From: Collybiopsis luxurians FD-317 M1
Taxonomy: Eukaryota > Basidiomycota > Agaricomycetes > Agaricales > Omphalotaceae
Direction: 5' to 3'
Assembly: GCA_000827265.1 (NCBI GenBank)
Contig: KN834761.1
Location: forward strand, 3,841 to 67,840
Length of the DNA: 64,000 bases
This document shows, piece by piece, positions 33,790 to 45,507 of the stretch (positions are counted from its first letter, which is position 1; every line of letters starts with the position of its first letter). The notes beneath the pieces are model-generated. The model was not told the origin of the DNA and did not search any database. It saw only the letters and a program-made list of their open reading frames with translations. The position numbers were made by a program, and so were the translations under genes.

Positions 33790-36366
33790 ATGCTCTCCAA
33801 CGTAAATTCGTCCACCGAATCTCTCAACAGCAAGAAAGACCGACATTCTGACATTGGTCGTCGCGTCAAAGTCACGGTCTCGGAGGTTGACACAGCTGCT
33901 CAACTTGCAGCGGATGCCGCAGGTTCTTTGGACCCCGCAGAGGCGCTTCGCATTCGGTGCGTTTTCTTCCTGCTCAGTAATCCTCTTGCTCATTTGCGCG
34001 CAGACGAAAGATAGATAAACATATCCTCCCGATGATGTGTCGTGAGTCTTTTTGTTCCTCCACTTTTTAGTTAAATGCTCAGAACTTTCGACAGTCCTTT
34101 ACTTGTAAGCTCTCAACCCAACTTTAAAAGCTCGGATGGAAGACTCAGGTATATTTGAAGGGTTCAGTTCTGTGATAAATCCACGTTGGGCTATGCTGCT
34201 ATCCTCGGGATGAAGTACGCTTTTCGATAGGCTAATTCGTTATTGTACTGATGCAACTGTATATTCAGCCAAGATGCACATCTCACAGCCGACCAGTAGG
34301 TAGTCACTTATGGTTCTGGCTGACTTTTACTGACTCGAGCTTATGCTAGGTACAACTGGTGCGTATCTTTTGCGCGGTGAACGCGTCGGATTCAACTGAC
34401 ACATATTTTAGGCTCGGAACCATCTTCTACCTCAGTTACCTCGCCTTCGAATATCCACAAAACCTTGCTCTGCAACGTTTCCCCGTTGGCAAATGGATGA
34501 GGTATGCATGCAATATTCTCACGTTGAAGCTAGTTCTAAAGCCCTCGCTCGGAATGTAGCATTAATATCTTTGTGTGGTATGTGGGGACATATCAATCTT
34601 CACTTACAGCTCACTTTAATCCTCGCAGGTCTATCGCTCTTTGTCTCCACGCTGCCTGCAACAGTTTTGGCGGGCTATTTGCCGTTCGATTCATTCTTGG
34701 CGTGTGCGAAGGTTCGATCACTGCGGGTTTCATGATCGTCAGCTCGATGTTTTATACTCGGAAAGAGCAGACCCTCCGTGTGGGGTATTGGTGTAGGTAC
34801 CCGTCTATTTACGACTTTCTCTGATAAATTGATGTCTTTTCTATACGCTACAGTCTTGATGAACGGGACGGGTGAGTCTGCTCATTACTATCTATTATAC
34901 ACCTTTCTGATATTCGTATCAGCACAAATCGTCCTTGCCTTTGTCGCATACGGTACTTTGCATATCACTCACAGCAAACTTGAACCATGGCAATGGTGCG
35001 ATGGTATTCAGTTCCCGATGACGCGATCGATTGACTGTCATATATAGGCTTATGATGATAACCGGCCTGCTGACCCTTGTCCTCGCAGTTTGCTTCTGGT
35101 ACGTTTCCTGTTTTCGCGAATGAGGGATAGGCTTTGAAACCCGCGACCTAAAGGTTTTACTTCCCTGACTCTCCAACCAATGCTTGGTTTTTGACTCGAA
35201 AAGAACGCGCCCTTGCTATTCAACGACTTAGGGTGAGCTAAGCCAACACCCAACTTTATGATGCGGAACTCACTAAGTTCACAGGAAAACCAAACCGGAG
35301 TTGAGAACAAACACTTCAAGAAAGACCAGTACGTTCTCTTCCATCTTGACTCTATTGAACCCTTGTCTAAATCTCTTTAAAGGTTATTTGAGCTCCTCTG
35401 GGAACCAAAGACGTGGCTCTTCTTCGTCTTTTCCATCGTCGACAACATTCCAAACTCGCTCACCAACCAGGGCACGATCATCATCACTTCGTTCGGTTTC
35501 ACGCCTCTCCAGACCACCCTCCTCGGATGCGTCCCCGGTGTTATTGAGATTGCCGTCATCTGGTCAGCTGTCGAAATTTCAGCCCGCATCCCAAACAGTC
35601 GTGCGTATGTCGGCTCGGTCTATTTCCTCCCCAGCCTCCTCGGGGTATTTTTGGTCAACTTTCTGCCGTGGACTGATCAAGTTGGACTGCTGGTCTCCGT
35701 GTGGTTATGTACGTTCCAGATAACGCCGTTCGGTACGTCCCATGTCTCTGAATGACCGTCTTTCAATGATCACTCATTATCATTCTTCTTCAGTTATGTC
35801 TCTTGCGTGGGTTTCAGCTACGACCGCTGGACATACCAAAAAGATCACCATGAACGCGATCATGCTTTGTGGATATTGCATCGGTAATGCCGTTGGACCT
35901 TTTATGTGGCAGGAGCAGTATAAGCCAAGGTACGACGAAAGCTACCTGTACCCCCCCCTGCTCGCCTTCTAACACTCCTCCTCTAGAAACCATGTCCCAT
36001 GGATCGTTATTGGGATCTGCTATGTCGTGTCTACTATCCTACTAATGATCATTCGAGTACGTGCCACAAGCTCGATGTTTCCATGCTCATTCTAACTCTC
36101 TCACCTACCGCAGATCCATCTTGCGAGGGAAAACCGACGCCGAGATGCTGAACCCGTCGACACGACATACGACGATGTGTACATTGAGCAGACGAGCTCG
36201 GAGGGTGTGTTTGAGAAGGTTAAAGTGGAAAAGGTACGGTTCCCCTCCTCCTCGGACTCAGCTCTACTGTTTCTAACGCCTCTCTTTTCTTTTCTTTTTC
36301 CATCAATCGCAGGAATTCCTGGATCTGACTGACGTTCAGAACCGGGAGTTTAGATACGTTTTGTGA
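33790..36366 (+). CDS. MFS transporter, Dal5/allantoate permease type, copy 2
   Basis: A paralogue of the upstream transporter. Shared blocks are DPAEALRIR, KIDKHILPMMC, LEFYPQN-type EYPQNLALQRFPVGKWM, CEGSITAGFMIVSSMFYTRK, DSPTNAWFLTRKERALA, GHTKKITMNAIMLCGYCIGN and FLDLTDVQNREFRYVL. The start is ATG 33790 (MLSNVNSS), the first in-frame ATG after the TATA box. The nine-base exon for QYNW (34350-34358) is conserved. Intron patterns differ from copy 1: extra introns interrupt FVW/SIAL (about 34579-34629) and QRLR/ENQTG (about 35233-35283), while the intron between DK and TT in copy 1 is absent. This points to an old duplication. The substrate may differ from copy 1. Confidence 0.9.
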
Positions 36367-36830
36367 ACATTCGAGATGCACCTACGCACATGACCCAAGC
36401 GTTTTACGACACGGCACTTTACTACTATGTATCCACATTCCCTATCCCTGTCGACTCGATAGAATACGAAAACCTTTTACTCTACTTACATCGCAGATTA
36501 TACCGCACTTTTTGTTTCTTAAACCTAATGCAAACCCTAATGATCTCCCCAAAATCAGACCATGGAATGATCGTTCGAATTCAGATTAGTCTAATAGTAC
36601 AGAATATGAGTAAATATATATAAATGAACGATGAAAGCAATAAGTTATGGGGTCACAAAACAAATGCATGCAAGTCTATCCAGACTACTGTGAGCGGTGC
36701 GGCGCGGGGGCGGGAGGGGGGCAGCGATGAATTCCGGAAATGGGAAATGAGTCTAAGGTAGTAAATATATCGTTATTATGGGTACACTGGATCCAAACCA
36801 GGACTTTTTAAAACTCGCTTCTTCAAAATT
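36367..36830. other. Convergent intergenic region
   Basis: This lies between the stop of MFS copy 2 and the stop of the minus-strand cation transporter, so it holds both 3' ends. A short G-rich stretch (GGCGCGGGGGCGGGAGGGGG, near 36699) is present. No gene is recognised. Confidence 0.55.
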
Positions 36831-38739
36831 CTAAGCATTTCTCGCGCGGGGCGCAGCGCCCAGCAAAGTCACAATCTCAAAGCAAAGGACCAGAAGCAAC
36901 TGCCCAATGAGGTCCATGAGAGCGGAATGGATCGGCAGCGCGTAGGTATCGGGATCGAGGTTTCTCGACCAGAGAAAGTTGGTCAATAGGCGCGCGATGA
37001 AGAGCGAAGCGGTGACCTGATGTTATCAAGAACGGAGGAAAAAGAGCCAATCAGAGACGGAGAACGGAACCGGCACATGATAACGAGCACATACCGCGCA
37101 GCAAAAGAAAAACACTGAAAAGGCGATAAATACGAATGGCGGATGCAGCCATCCGAGTCCATGAAGCACGGAGAGGAAGATGATCTCCACGGGGATGGTG
37201 ATAATGATCAGCGTGATCATGACGAGGTTGGGACTCGGCTCCGCGGAGGTCCTGGATAGACGGAAGGTTCCACTGGGAGCAGCGGACAGCGCTACGGTGT
37301 GCAGCGCAGTCGAAAGTCGAGAGATGAAGATGGAGCCCACGCTTCCCGGTAAACCTACAAGGCCGGGGAGCAAATGAGAATTCTTACTTTAGATGGGAAG
37401 GGTTTTACTTTTTTACTCACCGCTAATAACGACGGCTAATAGCGCGAATCCTTCGTACCGGCTGACGAACAGGTCAAGGACGATACCTGTTGAAGAACTA
37501 ATGACCATGGCACCAAAAAGCGGTACCCATCCCTGTTTTATGAGGTCCCTGACGTAAAGATTGCGATAGGTTGCTGCTAAGCAGAAGCCGAAAGAGAGTA
37601 GGACTAAAATAACCACGATTATTGGGACGAAGGTGTTGAGGAAAGGAATGAGTATGGTAGAGATGAGGCCGATGAGGAGCAGCGTCACTAGGTCACCCAG
37701 ACATGAAGCAATAGGCGGAGCAATGTTATCTATAGATGAGAGTAAGGCTTCAGTCCGGCGAAAAGTTATACACGCAACGTACCGGGGTCGCGACCATATT
37801 TTCGACACAAGACAATCAGAGAACACATAAATGATCCCAAAATGAGACTCGATAAGCATGCAGCGGTCATAGCCGTTGATACCACCATGAAGAAACTATC
37901 ACAATCATCAGCCATGATTCAAGCATCATGAAACAGAGCCACGTACGAATGAAACCCGAATTTTCTAGACGTATCAACGAGAGGTAAAGTCGGTCTCGGT
38001 CTTCGGGTTGTGAGATAATGAAGCACTCTACGGGTCACTTCTGTTGTGTCTGCAGATTGTGCGGGTGGTACTTCCGCTCGGGGGACGATAAATCCGAGAA
38101 GAAAAGAGACGCAAGCTGCGACAAAGGATACGACAGTCGCTTGAACTTGCAATAGTGTTAAATTTCCCAGTATAATATTTCTCCGAGCTTGAGGCTCATC
38201 CAGTTCGCCAACATTTGCTGCCGTTCCCAATCGAGCAGACAAATTCATTTCAAGATTTCCTTTCAGATTAAGAACCACCGGAATGATCATGATCAGCTGG
38301 TCAACCTCGCGCATTGCTCGCCAACGCTAGTGCAGATATGAGTGGTGATAAAGCGGGTCCAGAAATTTTTAGCGAACGCACCGAAACATGATCTAGTAAT
38401 TCTCCCGTGAATAAGAGTCCAATCGTCGTGAATAAAAGTGTAGGAGCAGCCTAATGTGTTCAGTACTGGATTTCATGAGAACCTGAGGGCAATTACCTCG
38501 AGTACGATATCTTTTATCTGAGGCCACCGCCCAGGTTTCTCATTCCTTTCTCTTGAAGGATGCCGTGCATGAGAGCTGCTTAAAAGAGCGTCTTCATCGT
38601 CGCCGTTTTCGGAAGAGGAGTCGTCGTCGTCGTCGTCGTGACGGTCGTTGATGAAAGAAGATTTGAGTCCAGATTCGAGCAAGAGGGAATCTTGCTGCTG
38701 CTGCCCGTTGTGAAGAGCGCTGAGCTCGACGCCGTTCAT
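36831..38739 (-). CDS. SLC41/MgtE-like divalent cation transporter
   Basis: A membrane transporter with two MgtE domains, related to animal SLC41 magnesium transporters. The signature VVLNLKGNLEMNLSARLGTAAN, read from about 38290 downward, is the conserved first MgtE segment. It is followed by VSFVAACVSFLLGFIVP, then the second domain (PDNIAPPIASCLGDLVTLLL) and the last exon DPDTYALPIHSALMDLIGQ, which ends at a TAG complementary to 36831-36833. The start is the ATG at 38739 (MNGVELSALH), after which comes an acidic cytosolic region with a six-Asp run encoded by a GTC/GAC microsatellite. WPQIKDIVLEV opens the first membrane domain. Introns are about 50 bp. The gene is complete as far as I can see. 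Confidence 0.88.
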
Positions 38740-38910
38740 GTAAGAAGTTTCAACGTGGGAAAAAGCACAGACTTCATTCAAAAATGACGCGCTTCCAAAT
38801 TTGGCCGACGTGTCGTCGTGTCGTGTCGCATCGACCCCGAATAATGAATTAAAGTAGAATTTATTGTATACAGTCAAGAGTTACATTTACGAATAGATAC
38901 TCAGATTATT

Positions 38911-40134
38911 TCACCAAATGTACGGAATGATTTTATATGGGACCTTCTTCTTGTACGCTCGATACGCCGGGCCCATAGCCTGGTTTTCCTCCATTAACTG
39001 TTCCTGTATACAGAGAAAAAAAATGAGCCTTCGATGTCAGAATATCAAGCAAGGAGACACCGAACCTCAACAGTCATCTTGTACGCAAACGCTCCGATAC
39101 ATATCCCCATGCTCAGAAGGGGCATCCAGGACCAGTACGCGACGGAGAGAATACCAAGTTGAACGAGAGCCAGGCTGGATGAAAAGGTCATTCAATGGCA
39201 CTCTCCTTTTTAGATGTTTTGACGGTGATTTCCTCACCTGTAAATAGGATGACGAATAACAGCATAATTTCCCATCGATACCACTTCTCCCTTATCCCTA
39301 GGCTGTACAAGTCCATCATCGTCATCAGTCGAAAGAACTCCGAGCGCACACCAACTTACCCCAATATAATGCAACTGTTTCCCCAACACCCTCACAATTC
39401 TCTCGTGCCACCAAAGCGTCCCCAACAGTCCCAGCGACGCGGCTATCCTCGCATATCCCATTTCCTTCGCATCTATTCCGACCCCAACGAGATCGAGGCT
39501 AGTCCGAGTATACCACTCTGGCTGTCGCATCCCGTTAGACAAAACCCCAACCAGATACGAGATCGGAAGAGCGGCAGTGGCTACTGCGTGCAAAGGCGTA
39601 ACCAGCCGACCCCAGAAAGTTGTCGGGAAGGCGGTAATCCTTCCCGCTTCCTTGTCGGCTTTAGATAGCCACCGACGTTGGCTGGAGACTGGTGTCATGG
39701 GGAATTCAGAAATGAGTGCGACAGGAGCAAGACTCGAAGACTCACTGATACCAACGTACGTTACGACCGTAGACGCAGCGGCCAATGCCTCGATGCTTTG
39801 GGTATGAGAGAGGTGGACACCTGCTAGATATGTCATCTGCGTATAAAAGACTACAAGCAAGAAGGAAAGAGGTGCTGAAACCCCTAAGATGATGATTGTC
39901 GCGTATTTTATACCATGCCCGATTAAGTGCTACATCGTAGATGACGAGTATGAAATTACGTTCTTTTCTGAGTACCCTTTGGATCCAAATACATACGTAC
40001 GTTACTATGTATTGACGCAAGGGCCAAGAACGGAAAGTGGTCGGGACGCGCTCGGAAGTGGATGACAAGGCTTGATTATTAGGTGCCGCCACGGCGCAAG
40101 TAGAAAGCGCTAAAGACCCAACGATTTTCCGCAT
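38911..40134 (-). CDS. Isoprenylcysteine carboxyl methyltransferase-like protein, copy 1
   Basis: A membrane methyltransferase of the Ste14/ICMT family, which methylates the C-terminal prenylcysteine of CaaX proteins (Ras, G-gamma, lipopeptide pheromones) using SAM at the ER. Read on the minus strand: start MRKIVGSLALSTCAV, a hydrophobic first segment, HLIGHGIKYATIIILGVSA, MTYLAGVHLSHTQSIEAL, WWHERIVRVLGKQLHYIGV, the SAM-binding NYAVIRHPIYR, LSVAYWSWMPLLSMGICIG, and the end AYKKKVPYKIIPYIW. All family motifs are present. This is the longest of the four copies; it alone has the first exon with an N-terminal hydrophobic segment. A 333-bp piece of it is repeated at 52234-52566. The stop lies 172 bp from the start of the cation transporter, on the same strand. 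Confidence 0.87.
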
Positions 40135-40494
40135 CACGTGAAAGCACCTGTCAGCACTTAATTGACGGAAAATCGGTCCAAGTCTTGCAGGCCTTCTGCG
40201 ACCCAGGGCTCTACCGCTAAGGCATAAAAATTATTTACAGATACTTTTTGTAATGTAACGTAGCAGAATAACAAGTTTTGTATAGATCTATTGATAATAG
40301 GACTAGAAAATAACACAACAGTTATGCTCCTGAGAATTGGCTGGTCTCTGGATCAGTTCCTTGACACTTATCTGCAGCTTATCTGATATCCCATTGCATT
40401 TTTTAATTCTTCGAGTCCCAATTTTATCACCCGCTTGGGCCCATGTTCCAGTTCTTGCACTGCCTTCATACCGGCAGACATCAGATGCCACGTA
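40135..40494. other. Intergenic edge of the Helitron nest
   Basis: No gene is recognised. This includes the promoter side of ICMT copy 1 and AT-rich sequence leading into the Helitron remains. Confidence 0.4.
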
Positions 40495-43400
40495 TGTGAC
40501 TTGTAAACCTAGGTGCCGTGCCTCTGATCCGATCCAAGAATTTAGTGGACCTTACTGGACAATACTTGTAATGGGATGGTTTGCGATGACTGTCGACGTG
40601 ATATTTGGAAAAGAAAAGTTCCTCGTTTGGCTCTCTGCAATGGTTTATGGTTAGGTGAGATTCCACTGGAGCTATGAAAGTTTACATTTTATGAGGGTCT
40701 CCTAGTAGCTCGTGTTCGGCACTCTAAGTGTTTTGTCCATGTTCGGAAAGGAGGTCAGAGTGGTCATTGTAAGCTTGTTTCTAATGTTGTCGCTTTTGAA
40801 AATCCGACTCCAAAGATCTATGACATTCTCCTTCCTCCACAAAGGAATATAGAAGAAGTGTTAGCTATTATGTTTTCAGGGAGCTGTGAGCGAACCAATG
40901 ATGACTACAAACATGCTCTTCTCTTTGTTAGATGTGACGTTGTTGCTGATGCTCTGAAATTTCTGATTCTCAATAGTGCTGCTTATGATGATGTTATCTT
41001 TTCCCAAGAAAATCTTGAAGGCTATGGCAATCAAGTGCCGATTGTGTCAGTTGAATTTTTCCAAAAGAATAGTACCTGTACTGCAGAGGGTGTCAGTGTA
41101 TTTTTACAGTCCACGGGATTGTTAGAGAAGACTTGGAACAGATGACAAAAGCTTAAATATGGGTGCAAGCGCTGATGCACTTGGACAATGAAAAGAGCAT
41201 GCAGTGTGAAATTTGGTCTCTCATCACACATGTGGGAGGTCCTACGTGGTATTTTACCCTTACTCCGTGTGATTAAAAGGATCCTATATGCATATATTAT
41301 GCTGATACTAGGGAACAATTTAATGTTCCACTATGTACTAGTACTGAATGGCAGGAACTCCTTGGGAAAAATCCTGTTGCTGGGGCTCATTTTTCCATTT
41401 CATGGTCACCCTATTCTTGGATATTGTCATTGGAAAAGATGCTTCTCATCTAGGTCTGTTTGGACCCACCACTGCATATTATTGTACAGTTGAACAACAA
41501 GGTCATCTAACCCTGCACCTTCATGGCATTGCCTTCACAAAGAAAAAGTTATCTCCTTTGGAAACTTGGGGGATGTGGGCCATCGCACTGTGTGCGCGGC
41601 ATCTACGAGTCCGGATGCTTATACTGATGTACAAGTTTGGAATACTATCGCTTACCCATAAGTCGGCCACCCTCTGGTAGTGTTGCCGCGGCTTGCGAAT
41701 AAGCCGGCTAATAGCCGGAGCCAATCAGGGGCTGGAGCTGAGCCGGTCAGCCGGCAGGCGCTCTCATGTGAGCCAGCTTCCCACGGCTCCAAGCTGGCTC
41801 ACAGTTGACTCCTACCGGCTCGACTGTCAATCGCCTTACAATCATCCAGAAATTCACTTCAGATCTCACATTTCATCTTTTGGTTCACTGAAGACCCTTT
41901 CTTGCATTAGTCTTTGCTTCTACTGAAAACTGCATGGATATTTAATATGAGTATCAAAGTACTTTCCTGCAAAAAATACAGCTACAACTTTTAATCAACT
42001 TGCATTTTGAGACTGCATTCAAATTATGGGCCAATTTGAGAGAATTTCACCATGTCACTACAGTATCCAAACACTGTTGCATGTCACTACACTGTCCCAC
42101 ATCACTCATGTCATTACATCAGGCAATGTAACTATGTTGGTCCACAGCATCCACTAAGCACTCATTTGAGGCTTAGCACCCCATACTTTTTGTTCACTTG
42201 TGCCCTTATTGTATACCACAATCATTGTAGAAGTATTTTACACTGACTTTGAAGGGCTTTTTGCATCCAGCTAGCCAGCTTGAAGTCGGCTTGACTCCAG
42301 CTCAAGTCGGCTAAAGCTTTTTCAAGTCGGCTCATTCCGGCTATTGAGCTGGCTGAGCATGAGAGCTGCGGCTAGGTGAGTTGACTTGTGGCTAGCTGAG
42401 CTGCAGCAACACTACCCTCTGGTACTTGGCCATTTCATACCTGTGGGATCCTACACATTCAGATACATAGTGAGAGTGTAGTAATACAAAAGAGGAGCTT
42501 CGAGTGAAGCTCTAGCCAGGGTTTGACACTAAGTGGGTGGGAGTGATAGTTGATTGGATACCCTTTCGGGATAGCTGAAAAAGTGATTTCCTAAGGGAGA
42601 TTCTCAGGTATTTGCCCTTTACTGCCATTCTCTTGATGACAGGAACAGCAAAGACAACAGGAAGAGAATGACAGCCAAGTGACAGAGAATAAATGTCAAG
42701 AAGTGGCGACGTAGCAGAGAGAAGAAAAAAAAAAAGGTAAAAATTAAAGGGAGCGGGAGAAAGGGCAATAAGAGGGGAGGGTGCACGGAGCTACATGAGA
42801 AAGCACAGAGGGAAATGGAGGAAGGAGATTGTGGTGGTTGGAAAGTCACGCAAATAACGCAAGTCACGAAAAGTGCCAAGTCCAAATATGGGGATAAAAT
42901 TTGATATATCGAGCTATGAAAGACCATGGGAAAATGGTCAAGTCCCCTTGCAAGACAATTCCTCCATTACATTCTGGACTCGTAATTAGAGAATGCCTTC
43001 TGGATCCTTCATCTGATTTTCAGACCCACCTTATTCAGTTTCTTGAAAGTGTTCATATTGGAGAGTTCCTGACTGGAACCAAAGATGATATTGTGCAAGC
43101 TGTTGAGGAAACCGAAGCTCTTGAATCACATATAAGCCCCAAGCTTTCGCTGCCTATTCCTCCACCAACCTCCTGCAGCTGTGGACAATCTGACTGCAAT
43201 GATTGCTTGGAATATCACCGCTGGTATTGCAATTATCAGCTCACTATCGATGACCTATTATTGAAATCAAACTTACATGACTGTTTTTGGGCATTCTATC
43301 CAGATGATACCATAAAGAATTTAGAGAAATTTGAGGTATCGTGCCTGAATAATAATTTTAAAAGTGCAAAGCTCGATTTCCATGTGAATTACATGAGAAG

Positions 43401-43990
43401 TCCTTTGTTGATCCCATTACCGGCCATCTTGCATTGAAGAAATTTGAGGCTTGGCTGAATGATATATGTCGGCTATTAATGTACCTCTTCTGCTGCAATA
43501 CTGATGTTACATGCTTACTGTCTGGCACTGCAATAAAAGCTATTGTTCAATATGTTGCCGATTATATCACTAAATTTGGGTTGAAGACACACATTGTTTT
43601 TGATAGTATAAGAGCAATATTTGAGAAAAATTCTGAAATCTTGCATGGATCCCAGTCAGACAAGGATAAGGCATGAGCACTGATAACAAAGATGGTTAAC
43701 CTGTTATCAGCAAAGCTTGAGCTGGGTAGCTCAATGATAAGCTTATATTTACTTCGGAATCCTGATCGCTATGTCAGCCAGACCTTTGTGCCATTCTATT
43801 TGAAATCATTTGTTGCTGAGGTGTGCAAGTATTAGCACCCTGATGATACCTCTACTGACAATAAAGTTGTTCTTGTAAAGTGTAATGGAAAGCTGGTTGG
43901 CCTGTCATCCACTTATGATTATACCCACTGTCCCAAGGCACACTCATTATAATCTCTGTTGGATTGAGATTGAATCCATATCCATTGGAC
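40495..43990 (+). pseudogene. Helitron Rep/helicase remnant
   Basis: Decayed pieces of a Helitron transposase lie in order. A DUF6570-type block (NGMVCDDCRRDIWKRKVPRL, then LALCNGLWLGEIP and EGLLVARVRHSKCFVHV) is at about 40543-40760. Next come VLAIMFSGSCERTNDDYK and FLILNSAAYDDVIFSQENL (40858-41010). A Helitron-like N block (GGPTWYFTLTPCD, DTREQFNVPL, NPVAGAHFS; then AYYCTVEQQGHLTLHLHGIA in another frame) is at about 41236-41540. A later block (CCNTDVTCLLSGTAIKAIVQ, YVADYITKFGLKTH; LRNPDRYVSQTFVPFYLKSF) is at about 43490-43830. Many frameshifts and stops separate them. An 8-bp-TSD MITE (41678-42414) sits inside. No helicase (PIF1-like) domain or Helitron 3' end was found. Confidence 0.78.
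41678..42414. mobile_element. hAT-like MITE, copy 1 (8-bp TSD)
   Basis: A 737-bp element with imperfect terminal inverted repeats (TAGTGTTGCCGCGGCTTG at the left, GCTGCAGCAACACTA at the right) and subterminal regions packed with GCCGGCT/AAGCCGGCT-like repeats on both strands. It is flanked by an exact 8-bp direct repeat, CCCTCTGG (41670-41677 and 42415-42422), the TSD length of hAT elements. No coding region. It is inserted in Helitron remains. Confidence 0.9.
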
Positions 43991-43996
43991 ACCAAT

Positions 43997-44072
43997 GGTC
44001 GAGTAGCTCAGTTGGTTAGAGCACTGTCCCCGGAAAGTGGCAGGGACCTGGGTTCAACTCCCAGCTTGGTCA
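43997..44072 (+). tRNA. tRNA-like sequence, probably a tRNA relic or SINE head
   Basis: Cloverleaf features are visible: an acceptor stem of GGTCGAG with CTTGGTC (seven pairs, three of them wobble), a D arm GCTCAGTTGGTTAGAGC, and a perfect T arm CTGGG-TTCAACT-CCCAG. The anticodon arm is abnormal: stem CTGTC/GGCAG encloses a ten-base loop (CCCGGAAAGT) without the usual U33. I cannot assign an anticodon. Its position inside transposon remains favours a tRNA-derived element over a working tRNA gene. Confidence 0.5.
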
Positions 44073-44219
44073 ATCTTTATTGTTAACAGGGACAATTTTG
44101 CTCTTGTACTGATGTGGTGGCTGCTATTTTACTGTTACAAACTCCACATATCAAAAGTGATTTGGTATGTTCTTTGGGGCACATCTCTGCTTGCCAAGTC
44201 TAGCAACCTCATTCAGCTT

Positions 44220-44640
44220 TTTTGTCAGGACTCATTGACTATCCTCCACCCTCAACTTTGTCCTGGCTCAATCATATTCCACCTGCAAAGTGGTCTACGC
44301 ACTGTCCACTGTGTTCATCACCACATTATTGGCAATACCGTTTATTATATGCACCCCCAATCATAACATTTAATGTTGAAGGCCGCCCTTTCACAACTCT
44401 TGACTACATCATTCATACTCAGATACAGAATAGGTATGTCCAATACAGTCTCATTTGTGTTACCTACTTTGGAAATCAGCACTTCATTTCGAGGCTTTTT
44501 GACAAACAAGGACAAGTTTTTATTCATGACAGAATGCAAAACAGTAGCGATGTATTATTTGAAAGTTCAGACATTGGCCTTGTTAACTTAGAATCTTGCA
44601 GAGACTGTTCCCCTTCGATAGCTTTCTATATCATGCTTTA
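44220..44640 (+). pseudogene. Fragment of a transposon-associated ORF (unknown family)
   Basis: This encodes a continuous 139-residue frame with features such as PPAKWSTHCPLCSSPHYW, ITFNVEGRPFTTLDYIIH and YFGNQHFISRLFDKQGQVF. The last part resembles a segment (YxGxxHFxxRxxxxxGxxxxHD) seen in proteins carried by fungal transposons, by memory of the pattern only. It is flanked by Helitron and MITE sequence and probably belongs to the same decayed material. Confidence 0.35.
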
Positions 44641-45337
44641 GATGTATTTCTCTTCTCTTTCCAGTCCGGCCTCGTACCTGCCATGCGCAGCGCGCGATGG
44701 CCCACTTTCGCACATTGATGAAATCAAAGAATCAAAAAATAAGCGCTAGTATTGACCATCTGGAGACAATATGGTTACCAAAATGAGACTGTTACGGTAT
44801 AAGCGCCCGTGAAAAACTGCCCATAAGGACGAGTTTCCTCTGTTCCATTCCGGACTCCTAAAAGAATTGGGAAGCCAGCCTTTTCTAACTATCCTTTCCT
44901 CTTTCTGCCTTGTGAAAACCCATGACCTTCGCGTGTTATCACTTGAGGAATTGATATGTCATCAAGATTTTGACAGCGATATGATGTTACATGCCTCGGG
45001 TATCACTCTACGCAACTTGAAGGCTTCCGGGTCTATCATTGTACCGGCTCGGCAGTGTATGATCGAGTATAAATAGTTCCACGTCATACCGTTTATATAT
45101 TGTGGAACTTGCTGATGCATATGGCCTAGCTCTTTTCTTCTCTCTCTGTCACAATATCACAAAGACGATATTAGGAAGAATTATGTTAACTTCACTCATT
45201 CAATGCTTTTATACATCATTGGTGTCACAACAAGTCCCCGAGAAGGACGAACAACTTGGATTCATAGCAGTGAGTCTTGATCACTGGAGAGCTATCCACA
45301 TTGGCCAAAATCACTACCGGTGCAGCATGCTATGGTA
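44641..45337. other. Unassigned repeat-like DNA
   Basis: Open frames are short and have no recognisable domain. The base composition resembles the surrounding transposon remains (few CpG). Confidence 0.4.
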
Positions 45338-45498
45338 CACTGCATACAAATTTCAGTAAGTTTTGCCATTTACAGTAAACTTATGAAAAATAGATACAAA
45401 TAAATTGCCATAAAAGGAAACTTCCCACACTTTTTAATGTAAGTTTATAATAAGTTTACCATTTTCAGTGGCAACTTACGAGAATTTGTGTGCAGTGG
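45338..45498. mobile_element. Small hairpin MITE (TA-flanked)
   Basis: A 161-bp sequence whose two halves form a long imperfect inverted repeat. The left starts CACTGCATACAAATTT. The right, read on the minus strand, starts CCACTGCACACAAATT. Both continue with GTAAGTT and later GTAAACTTAT. TA dinucleotides flank it (45336-45337 and 45499-45500), as for Tc1/mariner-type MITEs. The next MITE begins ten bases downstream. Confidence 0.7.
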
Positions 45499-45507
45499 TA
45501 TACTGTC

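Noticed and set aside
39195..39668. Plus-strand frame of 157 codons
   Set aside because: Antisense of ICMT copy 1, whose minus-strand reading has all family motifs.
42619..42927. Minus-strand hydrophobic Leu/Phe-rich frame resembling a membrane protein
   Set aside because: It arises from a purine-rich low-complexity stretch (GAGAAAGGG-like) in Helitron-derived DNA; no conserved motif.
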